The position numbers and the translations under genes are program-made. Positions 1 through 8,209 of a stretch of DNA of 39,139 bases are shown here, piece by piece (the stretch's first letter is position 1; every line of letters begins with the position of its first letter). Location of the stretch: contig CANRMY010000020.1 of the NCBI GenBank assembly GCA_947631845.1, positions 1-39,139 of the forward strand, written 5' to 3'. A model generated the notes under the pieces. That model worked only from the letters and a program-made list of their open reading frames with translations. It was not told the DNA's origin and searched no databases. Origin of the DNA: an uncultured Oscillospiraceae bacterium (GTDB taxonomy: Bacteria > Bacillota > Clostridia > Oscillospirales > Oscillospiraceae).

Positions 1-20
1 CGGGCGCTCCCCGGGGTTCT

Positions 21-59
21 CCACATAGGGGCTCGCAAGCCCCTGTGTGGTCGTTTTTT
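21..59 (+). terminator. Rho-independent terminator
   Basis: Thirteen-base-pair stem (21-33 with 38-50, one G-U pair) with a CGCA loop, followed by a T-rich tract at 51-59. The T-run lies on the plus-strand side, so it should end transcription of a plus-strand gene lying left of the window. Confidence 0.75.
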
Positions 60-222
60 AAAGGCGGGGTCCAGGGGAAAAGGGGCCCCGCGCGGCTGTC
101 GCCGCGTGGGGAGAGGAGGAGCGAACCGTGCGAGTGAGGGCGAACACTTGCAGCCCGAGCCATCGCCGGTTCCGCGACGACGCGCGAAATCCCCCCTCTG
201 GTTTCTTTTCCTCTTTTGTTGC

Positions 223-256
223 CTTTTCTCCTTTTGGAAATCCAAAAGGAGAAAAG
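223..256. repeat. Perfect 16-bp inverted repeat
   Basis: Bases 223-238 and 241-256 are exact reverse complements separated by two bases; the arms are pyrimidine/purine-biased. It lies in a 400-base stretch with no convincing gene. There is no T-run, so it is not a standard terminator; it may be a cruciform-prone intergenic repeat. Confidence 0.7.
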
Positions 257-314
257 AAAATCTCCGTCCGCCTATAAGGCGGACAACTTTATTCCCACGC
301 CGGGGTGAGGCCCC

Positions 315-336
315 CCGTCCGACGGACGGTTTTTTT
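315..336 (+). terminator. Short terminator-like hairpin
   Basis: Six-base-pair CCGTCC/GGACGG stem with a GAC loop, directly followed by seven T residues at 330-336. It lies upstream of the 346-375 promoter and would insulate the M23 gene from readthrough. Confidence 0.5.
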
Positions 337-345
337 AAATCACAT

Positions 346-375
346 GTATATTTTTCCTCACGCCGGTCCATACTA
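346..375 (+). promoter_or_regulatory. Forespore sigma (SigG/SigF)-like promoter
   Basis: GTATA at 346-350, an 18-base spacer, then CATACTA at 369-375. This fits the B. subtilis SigG consensus (GHATR-N18-CATNHTA) at every position. Read as SigF (GYWTA-N15-GGNNANAHTR) the -10 has a single mismatch. No good sigma-A promoter is seen between here and the start codon at 418. The downstream gene is a SpoIIQ-like M23 protein, a class made in the forespore, which supports the reading. Confidence 0.5.
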
Positions 376-417
376 CCTCCGTAACAAAAGCGGGTAACCC
401 GCGTTTTTGGAGGTAAA

Positions 418-1269
418 ATGATGCACGAGAGGAAGAGCTTTTCGCAAATGGCGGATGAGTTCCTCAGCGGCAAGGGCTTTTACATAGTCCTTTTCGCGTG
501 CGTCGCCATCATCGGCATTTCGGCGTGGCTGCTGCTGTTCTCGCGGTGGTCGCCCCTGGCCGGCGGCGATGAGAGGGACTATCTTGACGTCATGGGGGAC
601 GTGAGCACAAATCCCCAGGAGAAAGACACAGCCGGCCCCGGCCCGGATACCGCCGGGAACGCCGGAACGAAGGACACCTCGGGGGATACCACCGTCCTGA
701 AGCCGGACGTCACCCGGGAGCCCAACAAGCCGGACACCAAGCCCCAGGGGAGCACCGGGGCGCTGACCGTCACGGATACGCCGGACACGGACACCTCCGG
801 CGGCCAGGATGAGCCGGAGCATGACGAGCCGGAGACGGCCAAGACCGTGAAGGATCTTACCTTCCTGTGGCCCGTGTCCGGGCAGATCGTCAAGGGCCAC
901 TCCCCGGACAAGCTGGTTTACAGTGAGACCATGGGCGACTGGCGGGTCCACGACGGCGTGGATATCGCCGCCAAGCTGGGGACCCGGGTGCTGTGCTGCT
1001 GCAACGGCACGGTGACAAGTGTGGAGGACTCCGGCGACGGGCGCGGCACCGTTGTCACCATCGACCACGGCGCGGGCGTCACCAGCACCTACGCCAATCT
1101 GGCCGGCGTGCCCACCGTTGAGGTCGGCGACGCCGTGACCATGGGCTCCGTTATCGGCTCTGTGGGCGCCACCTCCCTCTACGAGACGGCGGAGGACGCG
1201 CACCTGCACTTCTCCATGACCGTAGACGGTGAGAGCGTAGACCCCGCCGCCTACCTCCCCCGGAAATAA
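418..1269 (+). CDS. Membrane-anchored M23 metallopeptidase, SpoIIQ-like
   Basis: 283-residue protein: short basic N-terminus, one membrane segment (about 21-41), a long Pro/Thr/Asp-rich linker (about 45-143), and a C-terminal M23/LytM domain (about 150-280). Zinc-ligand motifs are present: H178xxxD182 and the HLHF motif with H262 and H264, so endopeptidase activity on peptidoglycan cross-links is plausible. Type II topology would place the domain outside the membrane. Length and architecture match SpoIIQ, the forespore half of the SpoIIQ-SpoIIIAH channel; many clostridial SpoIIQ proteins keep the zinc ligands. The forespore-like promoter at 346-375 supports this. The GGAGG at 410-414 serves the ATG at 418 (a second ATG follows at once). 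An unrelated cell-wall M23 hydrolase remains possible. Confidence 0.9.
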   Translation: MMHERKSFSQMADEFLSGKGFYIVLFACVAIIGISAWLLLFSRWSPLAGGDERDYLDVMGDVSTNPQEKDTAGPGPDTAGNAGTKDTSGDTTVLKPDVTREPNKPDTKPQGSTGALTVTDTPDTDTSGGQDEPEHDEPETAKTVKDLTFLWPVSGQIVKGHSPDKLVYSETMGDWRVHDGVDIAAKLGTRVLCCCNGTVTSVEDSGDGRGTVVTIDHGAGVTSTYANLAGVPTVEVGDAVTMGSVIGSVGATSLYETAEDAHLHFSMTVDGESVDPAAYLPRK

Positions 1270-1288
1270 AACGGCCAGGTAAAGTTAA

Positions 1289-1314
1289 GACGGGACAGCT
1301 TCGGCTGTCCCGTC
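1289..1314. terminator. Hairpin with UUCG tetraloop between convergent genes
   Basis: Perfect 11-bp stem (1289-1299 with 1304-1314) closed by C(UUCG)G, an exceptionally stable tetraloop. It lies between the 3' ends of the M23 gene (plus) and the GNAT gene (minus), so it can serve both. T-runs are weak on each side. Confidence 0.6.
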
Positions 1315-1317
1315 CGC

Positions 1318-2088
1318 TTATATTCTGTTCATCTCGTCGATCACGGCCCGGGGCTTTACGGTCATCTCCACCCAGGCGGGGCGAAAGCCGCTCCTGATGG
1401 CGTTTCTGGCGGAGGGGATATTGGACCAGGCACAGCAGTAAAAGGGGACCTTCCCGCGCCGCAGGATCTCCACGGCCAGCGCGCCGGTGAGGGCCGAGGC
1501 AATCCCCCGCCGCCGGTACTCCGGCAGAACGTCCACGCCGATCTGCCACATCCGGTCGCAGTCGGCGGAGCATCCGGCGAGCCCCACCAGCCGCCCGCCG
1601 TCGTAGGCCCCGACGCCCAGCACGTCCAGGTGCCGGCGCTCTTTACACAGGGCGTTGCTCCACTCCGGCCGGTAGAGCTCCCGGAAATCCGGCTGTTCCA
1701 GGATCCGCAGCTGAGCCTCGCAGGGGGCGGGGCACAGCTTCTCCACATCGGGGAGAAAATACTCCGCCATAAAACAGATCCCGGCGTTTATCTCCGCCAG
1801 CCGGCCGCCCAGCCAGTGGATCCGGGGCGTCTCAAAAAGGCGGTAAAACGCGTCCTGGCCCATATATTCCGCCGCGATCTCCGCCGCCTCCCCGGCGGCG
1901 GCCGCCACCACGTTGTTCCCGTAGGAGACAAACTGCGCGACGATGGGCTCCTTCAAATATTTCCGCGCGCCCGCGCCCAGACGCAGCGGGACAAGGACAT
2001 TTTCGCGCTTCAGAAAATCCTCCGCCGCACAGCCCATGTCCTCCGCCGACTGCTCCATGGCGATCCGCAAGAGCTCCCTGTTGTCCAT
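1318..2088 (-). CDS. GNAT family N-acetyltransferase
   Basis: 256 residues. The C-terminal third carries the GNAT fold: a strand ending VDVLPE, then the acetyl-CoA loop RRRGIA (about 192-197) and the following helix. Residues 1-140 are a family-specific N-terminal part I cannot assign to a substrate. The longer frame upstream is read-through of non-coding sequence; the ATG at 2088 begins the recognisable protein, though its ribosome site (AGGGCGGTG) is modest. It stands alone, converging on the M23 gene. Substrate unknown. Confidence 0.85.
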   Translation of the reverse strand: MDNRELLRIAMEQSAEDMGCAAEDFLKRENVLVPLRLGAGARKYLKEPIVAQFVSYGNNVVAAAAGEAAEIAAEYMGQDAFYRLFETPRIHWLGGRLAEINAGICFMAEYFLPDVEKLCPAPCEAQLRILEQPDFRELYRPEWSNALCKERRHLDVLGVGAYDGGRLVGLAGCSADCDRMWQIGVDVLPEYRRRGIASALTGALAVEILRRGKVPFYCCAWSNIPSARNAIRSGFRPAWVEMTVKPRAVIDEMNRI

Positions 2089-2135
2089 TTTCACCGCCCT
2101 ATTGATGCGGAATTGGCAATAATAAAAAATTATGC

Positions 2136-2164
2136 TTGACCGATGCTTGGATTTATAGTATAAT
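2136..2164 (+). promoter_or_regulatory. Near-consensus sigma-A promoter pointing antisense into the CPBP gene
   Basis: TTGACC (2136-2141), 17-base spacer, TATAAT (2159-2164) on the plus strand. Both flanking genes are on the minus strand, so a transcript starting near 2171 would run antisense through the CPBP gene and then mutS. The minus strand of the same gap has only weak promoter matches. Confidence 0.55.
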
Positions 2165-2189
2165 GCGCATATACAGAAGTAACGCCCCG

Positions 2190-2915
2190 TTATCCCACCT
2201 GAACGGTGATGACCACATAGTTGATCATCATGTGCAAAAACACCGGGGCCCAGAGGGTCTTGGAGTAGTCGTAGGCCCAGCCCAGCACAAGCCCCGCGGG
2301 CAGATATTGCAGCAGGTAGAGCAGCAGAGAGGGGTGGAAGTCGTAGACCATATAGCTCCACAGGTGGTAGACGGCGAAGAGCAGGGTGGAGACGGCGTAG
2401 GCCAGGAGGGCGTTTTTCCGCCGCAGGGAGCCGAACACCACGCCCCGGAACAGCGTCTCCTCCACCACCGGCGCCAGCAGGACGCCGATGACCAGCATCT
2501 TGTTGGGATTGAGCTTTGTGGAGGCGTTGACGGCGGCGGAGTTGGGGTTGGTCAGGTTCTCCAGGAAGAACCGGAGGCCCAGGCTGACAAGATTTGACAG
2601 GAACACATAGGCGATGAAGCCCACCAGCACGGCGATGACCGTTCTGCCGAAGCTGCCGCACATATCCGCGAAGGTCTCCCGCAGGTAGTGGAACAGGAAG
2701 CCCAGCAGATAGGCAAAGCCCACGGCGTAGTATAAGAGATTGAGCCAGGTGTCGCCAAGCCGGAAGCCCATCAGCGGGAACACATGGGCGTTCAGGGCCG
2801 AGAGGATATAGGCCATGGCGAACATGTGGACAAATACATAGACCCACCCCAGGATCTGCTCCACGTAGGTCATGGGGTAGGGGAAGCCTGTGCCTGTATG
2901 CTTTTTCGCGGTCAT
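2190..2915 (-). CDS. CPBP family intramembrane metalloprotease
   Basis: 241 residues, strongly hydrophobic with roughly six to seven membrane segments. CPBP (Abi/CAAX-protease) signatures are visible: EETLFRG (motif 1, paired glutamates plus arginine), FAVYH (motif 2) and HMMIN near the C-terminus (motif 3). Members cleave within membranes or act in bacteriocin immunity; the substrate here is unknown. The start ATG overlaps the mutS stop by four bases (ATGA at 2912-2915), implying translational coupling as the last gene of miaB-mutS-CPBP. Confidence 0.9.
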   Translation of the reverse strand: MTAKKHTGTGFPYPMTYVEQILGWVYVFVHMFAMAYILSALNAHVFPLMGFRLGDTWLNLLYYAVGFAYLLGFLFHYLRETFADMCGSFGRTVIAVLVGFIAYVFLSNLVSLGLRFFLENLTNPNSAAVNASTKLNPNKMLVIGVLLAPVVEETLFRGVVFGSLRRKNALLAYAVSTLLFAVYHLWSYMVYDFHPSLLLYLLQYLPAGLVLGWAYDYSKTLWAPVFLHMMINYVVITVQVG

Positions 2916-5515
2916 GATCTCACCTTCCTGATCAGTTTATCCAGGACGCCCTGGCACTCCAGGGGCGTCAGCGTGTTGATGTCGATTTTTCGCAGCTCCT
3001 CCGTCACCTCGTCGGACACTAAGGAGCCCAGGGAGATCTGATCCGCCTCCCGGACAGGGGCGGCCAGACGCGCCGGGACGGCGGAGGCCCGACCGGCTGT
3101 CAGATCCGCCAGCACCGCCTTGGCCCGCCGGATCACCGTGTCCGGCACGCCGGCCAGCTTGGCCACCTCCACGCCGTAGCTGTCATCGGCGCCGCCGGGG
3201 ACGATCTTCCGCAGGAAGATGAGCTCGTCGCCCCGCTTTTTGGCGGAGATATTGTAATTTTTCACGCCCTCCACCTGCCCCTCCAGGGCCGTCAGCTCGT
3301 GATAATGGGTGGCGAACATGGTGCGGGCGCCCAGCTTTTTCTTATCGGCGCAGTACTCCAGCACCGCCCTGGCGATGGCCATGCCGTCGTAGGTGGAGGT
3401 GCCCCGGCCGATCTCGTCCAGCAGGATCAGGGAACGGGAGGTGGCGGCGCTCAGGATGGAGGCCACCTCGCTCATCTCCACCATGAAGGTGGACATGCCC
3501 CCGGCCAGGTCGTCGGAGGCGCCGATGCGGGTGAACACCCGGTCCAGAAGCCCCACCCGGGCCGCTCTGGCCGGGACGAAGGAGCCGATCTGGGCCATGA
3601 GGCAGATGAGGGCCGTCTGGCGCATGTAGGTGGATTTACCGGCCATATTGGGGCCGGTGATGATGGCGGTATCGGCTCCCCGGGCGCTCAGATGGGTGTC
3701 GTTGGGGACAAACAGCGTGTCCTTCTGGGTCAGCTCCACCACCGGATGGCGGCCGTCGGTGATGTCGATGCCGCCCTCGGCGGCGACCTCCGGCATACAC
3801 CAGTTGTAGTCGGCGGCGCACTGGGCGAAGGAGCACAGCACGTCAAGGCTGGCGATCTCCTGGGCCGTGGACTGGACCCGCAGGACCTGATCGGCGATGG
3901 ACTTGCGCAGGCGGGAGAAAATCTTAAATTCCAGCTCGTTGAGCCGGTCGCCGGCGGTGAGCAGCTCCTCCTCCAGATTTTTCAGCTCCTCGGTGATGAA
4001 CCGCTCGCAGTTGACCAGCGTTTGTTTACGTATGTAGTCCTCCGGCACGTCCTCGGACTGGGCGCGGGGGATCTCGATATAGTACCCGAAGACCTTGTTG
4101 TAGCCGATGCGCAGCTTTTTCCCCGTCCTGGCCTTCTCCCGGGCCTCGATCTCGGAGAGGGCGGTCTTACTGCCCTTCAGCAGGGAGCGCAGACGGTCCA
4201 CCTCCGGGTCGAACCCGGCCCGCACCAGGCCGCCCTCCCGGACGGAGACGGGGGGATCGTCGCAGAGGGTCTCGTCGATGCCGGTTTTGAGGTCCGTAAG
4301 GGGATCCATGGCCCGGATCTCCTGCATAAGGGGGGAGGTCATATTCTCCAGATGGCCCAGCACCTCCGGGATACGCCCGATGGAGGCGGACAGGGCCGTC
4401 AGATCCTTGCCGTTGACGGTGCCGAACACCGTCTTGCCGATGATGCGCTCCATATCCCCGATGCCCCGCAGGGCCCCGGACAGCTCGCCCCGGGCCACGC
4501 TGTCGGAAAAGAGCTCGTTCACCGCCGCCAGCCTCCGGCTGATGGGGGCCAGGGACAGCAGGGGCCGGGCCACCCAGGAGCGGATGAGGCGGGAGCCCAT
4601 GGGCGTTTTCGTCTTGTCCATGGCCCAGAGCAGGCTTCCGCGCTTTTCCCGGGTGCGCATGTTGTAGAGGAGCTCCAGATTCCGCAATGTTTGCAGATCC
4701 AGCTCCATGTACCGCCCGTCGGTGTAAAAATCCAGCTTGTTGATGTAGCTTAAATCGGCCTTCTGGGTCTCGGTGACGTAGCCCAGCAGCGCCCCGATGG
4801 CCCGCACGGCCTGCGTCTCCTGGCCCAGGCCCAGCTCGTCTAAGGAGTCCACGGCGAACTGGCGGCACACAAGCGCGGCGCAGGCGGCGTACTCAAACCG
4901 CTCGTCCGCCGTCTGGGAGAGGGTGTGGAACCAGGTGCCCAGCACCGCCGTCAGATCCCGGCTGGCCGCCGCGCCGGTGTTCAGCACCAGCTCCGAGGGG
5001 GCGTAGCGGCCCAGCTCGTTGACGATGCGCGCCGAGGCGCTGTCGTCAAAGGAGCGGGCGCAGATCTCGCCGGTGGAGATGTCCGCGAAGCACACCGCCG
5101 CGCCGGTGTCCTCGACGCAGATGGCGCCGATGTAGTTGGAGGCCCCGTCGGTGAGCATGGAGGCGTCGGTGGCGGTGCCGGGGGTGATGATGCGGATGAC
5201 GTCCCGCTCTACCAGGCCCTTGGCCAGGGCCGGATCCTCCATCTGCTCGCAGATGGCCACCTTGTACCCCTTGGCGATGAGGCGGCCGATGTAGGCCTCC
5301 GAGGAGTGGTACGGCACGCCGCACATGGGGACCTGATCCTCCTTCTCCTTGCCCCGGTCACGGGTGGTGAGGGTCAGATCCAGCTCCCGGGACGCCAAGC
5401 GGGCGTCCTCATCGAACATCTCATAAAAATCTCCCAGCCGGAAGAACAGGATGCAGTCGCCGTGCTGGGCCTTGATGGCGTTGTACTGCCGCATCATCGG
5501 CGTGAATTCAGGCAT
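2912..5515 (-). CDS. mutS: DNA mismatch repair protein MutS
   Basis: 867 residues, usual length for MutS. The mismatch-reading Phe-x-Glu is F30-Y31-E32 in the N-terminal domain. The ATPase has Walker A GPNMAGKST (621-629) and Walker B LILLDEIGRGTST (696-708). It binds mismatched bases as a dimer and recruits MutL, whose gene is divergently placed at 8312. It lies 65 bp after miaB on the same strand and overlaps the CPBP gene, so the three likely form one operon. Confidence 0.98.
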   Translation of the reverse strand: MPEFTPMMRQYNAIKAQHGDCILFFRLGDFYEMFDEDARLASRELDLTLTTRDRGKEKEDQVPMCGVPYHSSEAYIGRLIAKGYKVAICEQMEDPALAKGLVERDVIRIITPGTATDASMLTDGASNYIGAICVEDTGAAVCFADISTGEICARSFDDSASARIVNELGRYAPSELVLNTGAAASRDLTAVLGTWFHTLSQTADERFEYAACAALVCRQFAVDSLDELGLGQETQAVRAIGALLGYVTETQKADLSYINKLDFYTDGRYMELDLQTLRNLELLYNMRTREKRGSLLWAMDKTKTPMGSRLIRSWVARPLLSLAPISRRLAAVNELFSDSVARGELSGALRGIGDMERIIGKTVFGTVNGKDLTALSASIGRIPEVLGHLENMTSPLMQEIRAMDPLTDLKTGIDETLCDDPPVSVREGGLVRAGFDPEVDRLRSLLKGSKTALSEIEAREKARTGKKLRIGYNKVFGYYIEIPRAQSEDVPEDYIRKQTLVNCERFITEELKNLEEELLTAGDRLNELEFKIFSRLRKSIADQVLRVQSTAQEIASLDVLCSFAQCAADYNWCMPEVAAEGGIDITDGRHPVVELTQKDTLFVPNDTHLSARGADTAIITGPNMAGKSTYMRQTALICLMAQIGSFVPARAARVGLLDRVFTRIGASDDLAGGMSTFMVEMSEVASILSAATSRSLILLDEIGRGTSTYDGMAIARAVLEYCADKKKLGARTMFATHYHELTALEGQVEGVKNYNISAKKRGDELIFLRKIVPGGADDSYGVEVAKLAGVPDTVIRRAKAVLADLTAGRASAVPARLAAPVREADQISLGSLVSDEVTEELRKIDINTLTPLECQGVLDKLIRKVRS

Positions 5516-5580
5516 ACGGAGGCCTTCTTTCTTTTATAGTGTACGCGAAAGCGGCGGAAACGGGCCGCCCGCGGGTCATG

Positions 5581-6981
5581 TCACACAGGCTCCCCGAAGA
5601 GCGCCCAGGTGTTGCTGCCGGTGATTTTTACCTCCCGGAACGTGCCGAGAAGGGACGCGTCCGCCCGCAGGCGCACCAGCCGGCCGCCGGAGGTGCGGGA
5701 GGTGAGGAAGTCCCCCTCCTGCCCGTCGATGAGCACCCGCCGGGTACTGCCCACATAGGCCCGGTGCTTCTCCTCGGAGATCCGGTTCTGCAGGGCCACC
5801 AGGGCGTCGAAGCGGCGCTGCTTCTCCTCCCTGGTGAAGGGGTCGGACATTTTGGCCGCCGGGGTGCCGGTCCGGGGGGAGAAGATGAAGGTAAAGAGGG
5901 CGTCGAAGCGCACCTCCTCCACGAGGCGCAGGGTGTCCTCAAACTCCTCCTCCGTCTCGCCGGGGAAGCCCACGATCACGTCGGAGGTGAGCACCACGTC
6001 GGGCATATAAGAGCGGGCCATATGAACCAGGTCAAGATACGCCTCCCGGGTGTACCGCCGGTTCATGGCGGAGAGCACCCGGTTGGAGCCCGACTGGAAG
6101 GGCAGGTGGATGTGCCGGGCGCATTTTTCCGAGCGCGCCATGGTGGAGAAAAGCTTCTCCCCCGCGTCCTTGGGGTGGCTGGTCATGAAGCGGATGAGGA
6201 AATCGCCGGGGATATCGTTGATTTGGGCGATGAGATCGGAAAAATCCACCCCGTCCGGCAGATCCTTGCCGTAGGAGTTGACGTTCTGGCCCAGGAGGGT
6301 GATGTCCTTATATCCCGCCGATACCAGGGCGCGGGCCTCCGCCAGCACGTCCGCCGGGCGACGGGAGCGCTCCCGGCCCCGGACGTAGGGGACGATGCAG
6401 TAGGAGCAGAAGTTGTTGCATCCGTACATGACGGGCAGCCACGCCTTCACGGCGCTGTCCCTGGCTGAGGGCAGGCCCTCCGCCACACAGCCGTCGGAGG
6501 GGGCCGTCTCGAAGATGCGCCCCTCCCCCTGGAGCTGGCGCAGAAGAAATTCCGGGAAGCGCCACAGCTCGTGGGGGCCGAACACCACCCGGACGTGGCG
6601 GTAGGAATTGCGGATCCGGTCCGCCATCCCCGGCTCCTGCATCATACAGCCGCACAGGCAGATGATTTGGCTGGGCTTGGCCTTTTTGGTGTGGGTCAGC
6701 GCCCCCACGTTGCCCAAAACCCGCTGTTCGGCGTGCTCCCGCACGGCGCAGGTGTTGATGACGATGACGTCGGCGGCGTATTCGTCCCGCGTCTCCCCGT
6801 AGCCCATTTTTTTCAGCATCCCGCGCAGCTTCTCGCTGTCGGCCTCGTTCTGCTGGCATCCGTAGGTGTCCACCAGCGCCAGGGGAGGCGTCTCCCGGCC
6901 GGCGTTCAGCTCCGCCACCCGCTCCATGAAGTCCCGCTGACGGGCGAGGGCGGCCTCGGTTATCTCGATTCTCTGATCCAT
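5581..6981 (-). CDS. miaB: tRNA-2-methylthio-N6-dimethylallyladenosine synthase MiaB
   Basis: 466 residues with the methylthiotransferase layout. The N-terminal domain has cluster cysteines C42, C78 and C112; the radical SAM domain has C188xxxC192xxC195; a TRAM-like RNA-binding domain lies at about 395-462. It adds the 2-methylthio group to i6A37 of tRNAs reading UNN codons, using SAM and two 4Fe-4S clusters. Its substrate modification is installed by MiaA, encoded at 10258. First gene of miaB-mutS-CPBP, divergent from the racemase-like gene. Confidence 0.97.
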   Translation of the reverse strand: MDQRIEITEAALARQRDFMERVAELNAGRETPPLALVDTYGCQQNEADSEKLRGMLKKMGYGETRDEYAADVIVINTCAVREHAEQRVLGNVGALTHTKKAKPSQIICLCGCMMQEPGMADRIRNSYRHVRVVFGPHELWRFPEFLLRQLQGEGRIFETAPSDGCVAEGLPSARDSAVKAWLPVMYGCNNFCSYCIVPYVRGRERSRRPADVLAEARALVSAGYKDITLLGQNVNSYGKDLPDGVDFSDLIAQINDIPGDFLIRFMTSHPKDAGEKLFSTMARSEKCARHIHLPFQSGSNRVLSAMNRRYTREAYLDLVHMARSYMPDVVLTSDVIVGFPGETEEEFEDTLRLVEEVRFDALFTFIFSPRTGTPAAKMSDPFTREEKQRRFDALVALQNRISEEKHRAYVGSTRRVLIDGQEGDFLTSRTSGGRLVRLRADASLLGTFREVKITGSNTWALFGEPV

Positions 6982-7018
6982 AGGGCAAATTCTCCGGTCA
7001 ATTTATATTTGCAAAGGT

Positions 7019-7047
7019 ATTTTAACAAAAATAAGTGGAATTTACAA
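7019..7047 (-). promoter_or_regulatory. Sigma-A promoter for miaB-mutS
   Basis: On the minus strand: TTGTAA (7042-7047), 17-base spacer, TAAAAT (7019-7024), about 40 bases upstream of the miaB start. It abuts the -35 of the opposite promoter at 7036, forming a compact divergent promoter pair. Confidence 0.5.
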
Positions 7048-7064
7048 GAACTATCGTGTATAAT
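7036..7064 (+). promoter_or_regulatory. Sigma-A promoter for the racemase-like gene
   Basis: TGGAAT (7036-7041), 17-base spacer, TATAAT (7059-7064). The -10 is perfect but the -35 is weak. It lies 50 bases upstream of the start codon at 7117. Confidence 0.45.
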
Positions 7065-7116
7065 AATCAGTAAATTGGTTTCTTGCGCTTTTCCTTTGGA
7101 CGGGGAGGTTGAATAT

Positions 7117-8172
7117 ATGAAAAATCTTGTCATCGACAAAGCCGCCATCAAAGCCAACCTGGACGCGGTGAAGGCCAGAGCGCGGGGCGTACAGATCTGG
7201 GCCGACCTCACCGGGGACGCCTTCGGTCTGGGGCTTGTGGCCACGGCGAAGCTCCTCCGGCAGGAGGGCATCCGCGCCTTCGCCGTCTCCGACCCCCGGG
7301 ACGCCAGGGCCCTGCGGGACGCGGGCTTTACCGAGGAGACGCTGATGATGCTCCGGTCCACCGCCGACGAGAAGGAGCTCCGGGAGCTGATCGACCTGAA
7401 CGTGGTCTGCACCATCGGCTCCTACGAGGCCGCCGTGGCCCTGAACGGCATCGCAGAGGAGCACAAGACGGTGGTGGAGGTACAGATCAAGATCGACACG
7501 GGCCTTGGCCGGTACGGCTTTATCGTCTCGGAGACGGACAAGATCGCCAACATCTACCGCTTCATGTCCAACCTGGCGGTGGTGGGCGTCTTCTCCTCCT
7601 ACGCCCAGTCCTGGAAGAGCCGCAAGGCCACCTTGCAGCAGCTGGAGGCGCTGAAGCAGGTGCTGGAAACCCTCCACAACCAGGGCTTTGAGACGGGCAT
7701 GGCCCACATCTGCGACTCGGCGGCCCTGTTCGCCTATGATTTCGATCTGCTGGACGCCGTGCGGGTGGGCACCGCCTTTTCCGGGCGCGTGGCCGGAAAG
7801 GCCGCCGCCGGGCTTACGAAGGTGGGGTACATAGAGGCCGGCATCGAGGAGGTGGGCTGGTTCCCCAAGGGCCACCGGGTGGGCGGCCTGGTGCTGAAGA
7901 AGCCGGCGCGGCTGGCGGTGGTGTCCGTGGGCTACTACCACGGCTTCGGCATCACCCGCCACGAGCAGGGCCAGAGCGTCTGGGACATGCTCCGCGCCTG
8001 GCGCCGCCGTCCCACGGTGAAGCTGGGGAACACCAAGCTGAGGATCGTGGGCGAGGTGGGCATGATGCACACCATCCTGGACGTCACCGACGTGAAATGC
8101 CGGGTGGGGGACGCCGTGACCATGGATGTGGATCCGGTGAACGTCAAGGGCCTGAAGAGGATCTACAGATAA
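7117..8172 (+). CDS. Alanine racemase-like protein lacking the PLP lysine
   Basis: 351 residues with fold-type III alanine racemase organisation: N-terminal barrel and C-terminal beta domain. Where true racemases have K-A-D-A-Y-G-H-G, this protein reads T32-G-D-A-F-G-L-G, so the Schiff-base lysine is a threonine. Other landmarks remain: IDTGLGR with R132, HxxxSA-type segment near 197, VRVG near 215, and Y273 in the GYYHG segment that aligns with the catalytic tyrosine. An ordinary racemase reaction is therefore unlikely; a ligand-binding or regulatory role is inference. The frame is open far upstream, but ATG 7117 with GGGAGG at 7103-7108 is clearly the start. Divergent from miaB; mutL follows after 139 bp. 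Confidence 0.9.
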   Translation: MKNLVIDKAAIKANLDAVKARARGVQIWADLTGDAFGLGLVATAKLLRQEGIRAFAVSDPRDARALRDAGFTEETLMMLRSTADEKELRELIDLNVVCTIGSYEAAVALNGIAEEHKTVVEVQIKIDTGLGRYGFIVSETDKIANIYRFMSNLAVVGVFSSYAQSWKSRKATLQQLEALKQVLETLHNQGFETGMAHICDSAALFAYDFDLLDAVRVGTAFSGRVAGKAAAGLTKVGYIEAGIEEVGWFPKGHRVGGLVLKKPARLAVVSVGYYHGFGITRHEQGQSVWDMLRAWRRRPTVKLGNTKLRIVGEVGMMHTILDVTDVKCRVGDAVTMDVDPVNVKGLKRIYR

Positions 8173-8209
8173 AATATCGGAAAAAGCCCTGGCGGCCCGA
8201 CCTGGCCGT

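Noticed and set aside
106-384. 92-codon frame in the first 400 bases
   Set aside because: Runs through the inverted repeat and terminator-like hairpin, has an Arg/Pro-rich translation and no ribosome site.
3299-4753. 484-codon plus-strand frame opposite mutS
   Set aside because: Antisense shadow of mutS in GC-rich DNA; Gly/Gln/Asp-rich low complexity, no family motif, no ribosome site. The long frames opposite ileS (15579-17012, 17091-19067), glgA (24601-26637) and the transporter (34812-36134) are rejected likewise.
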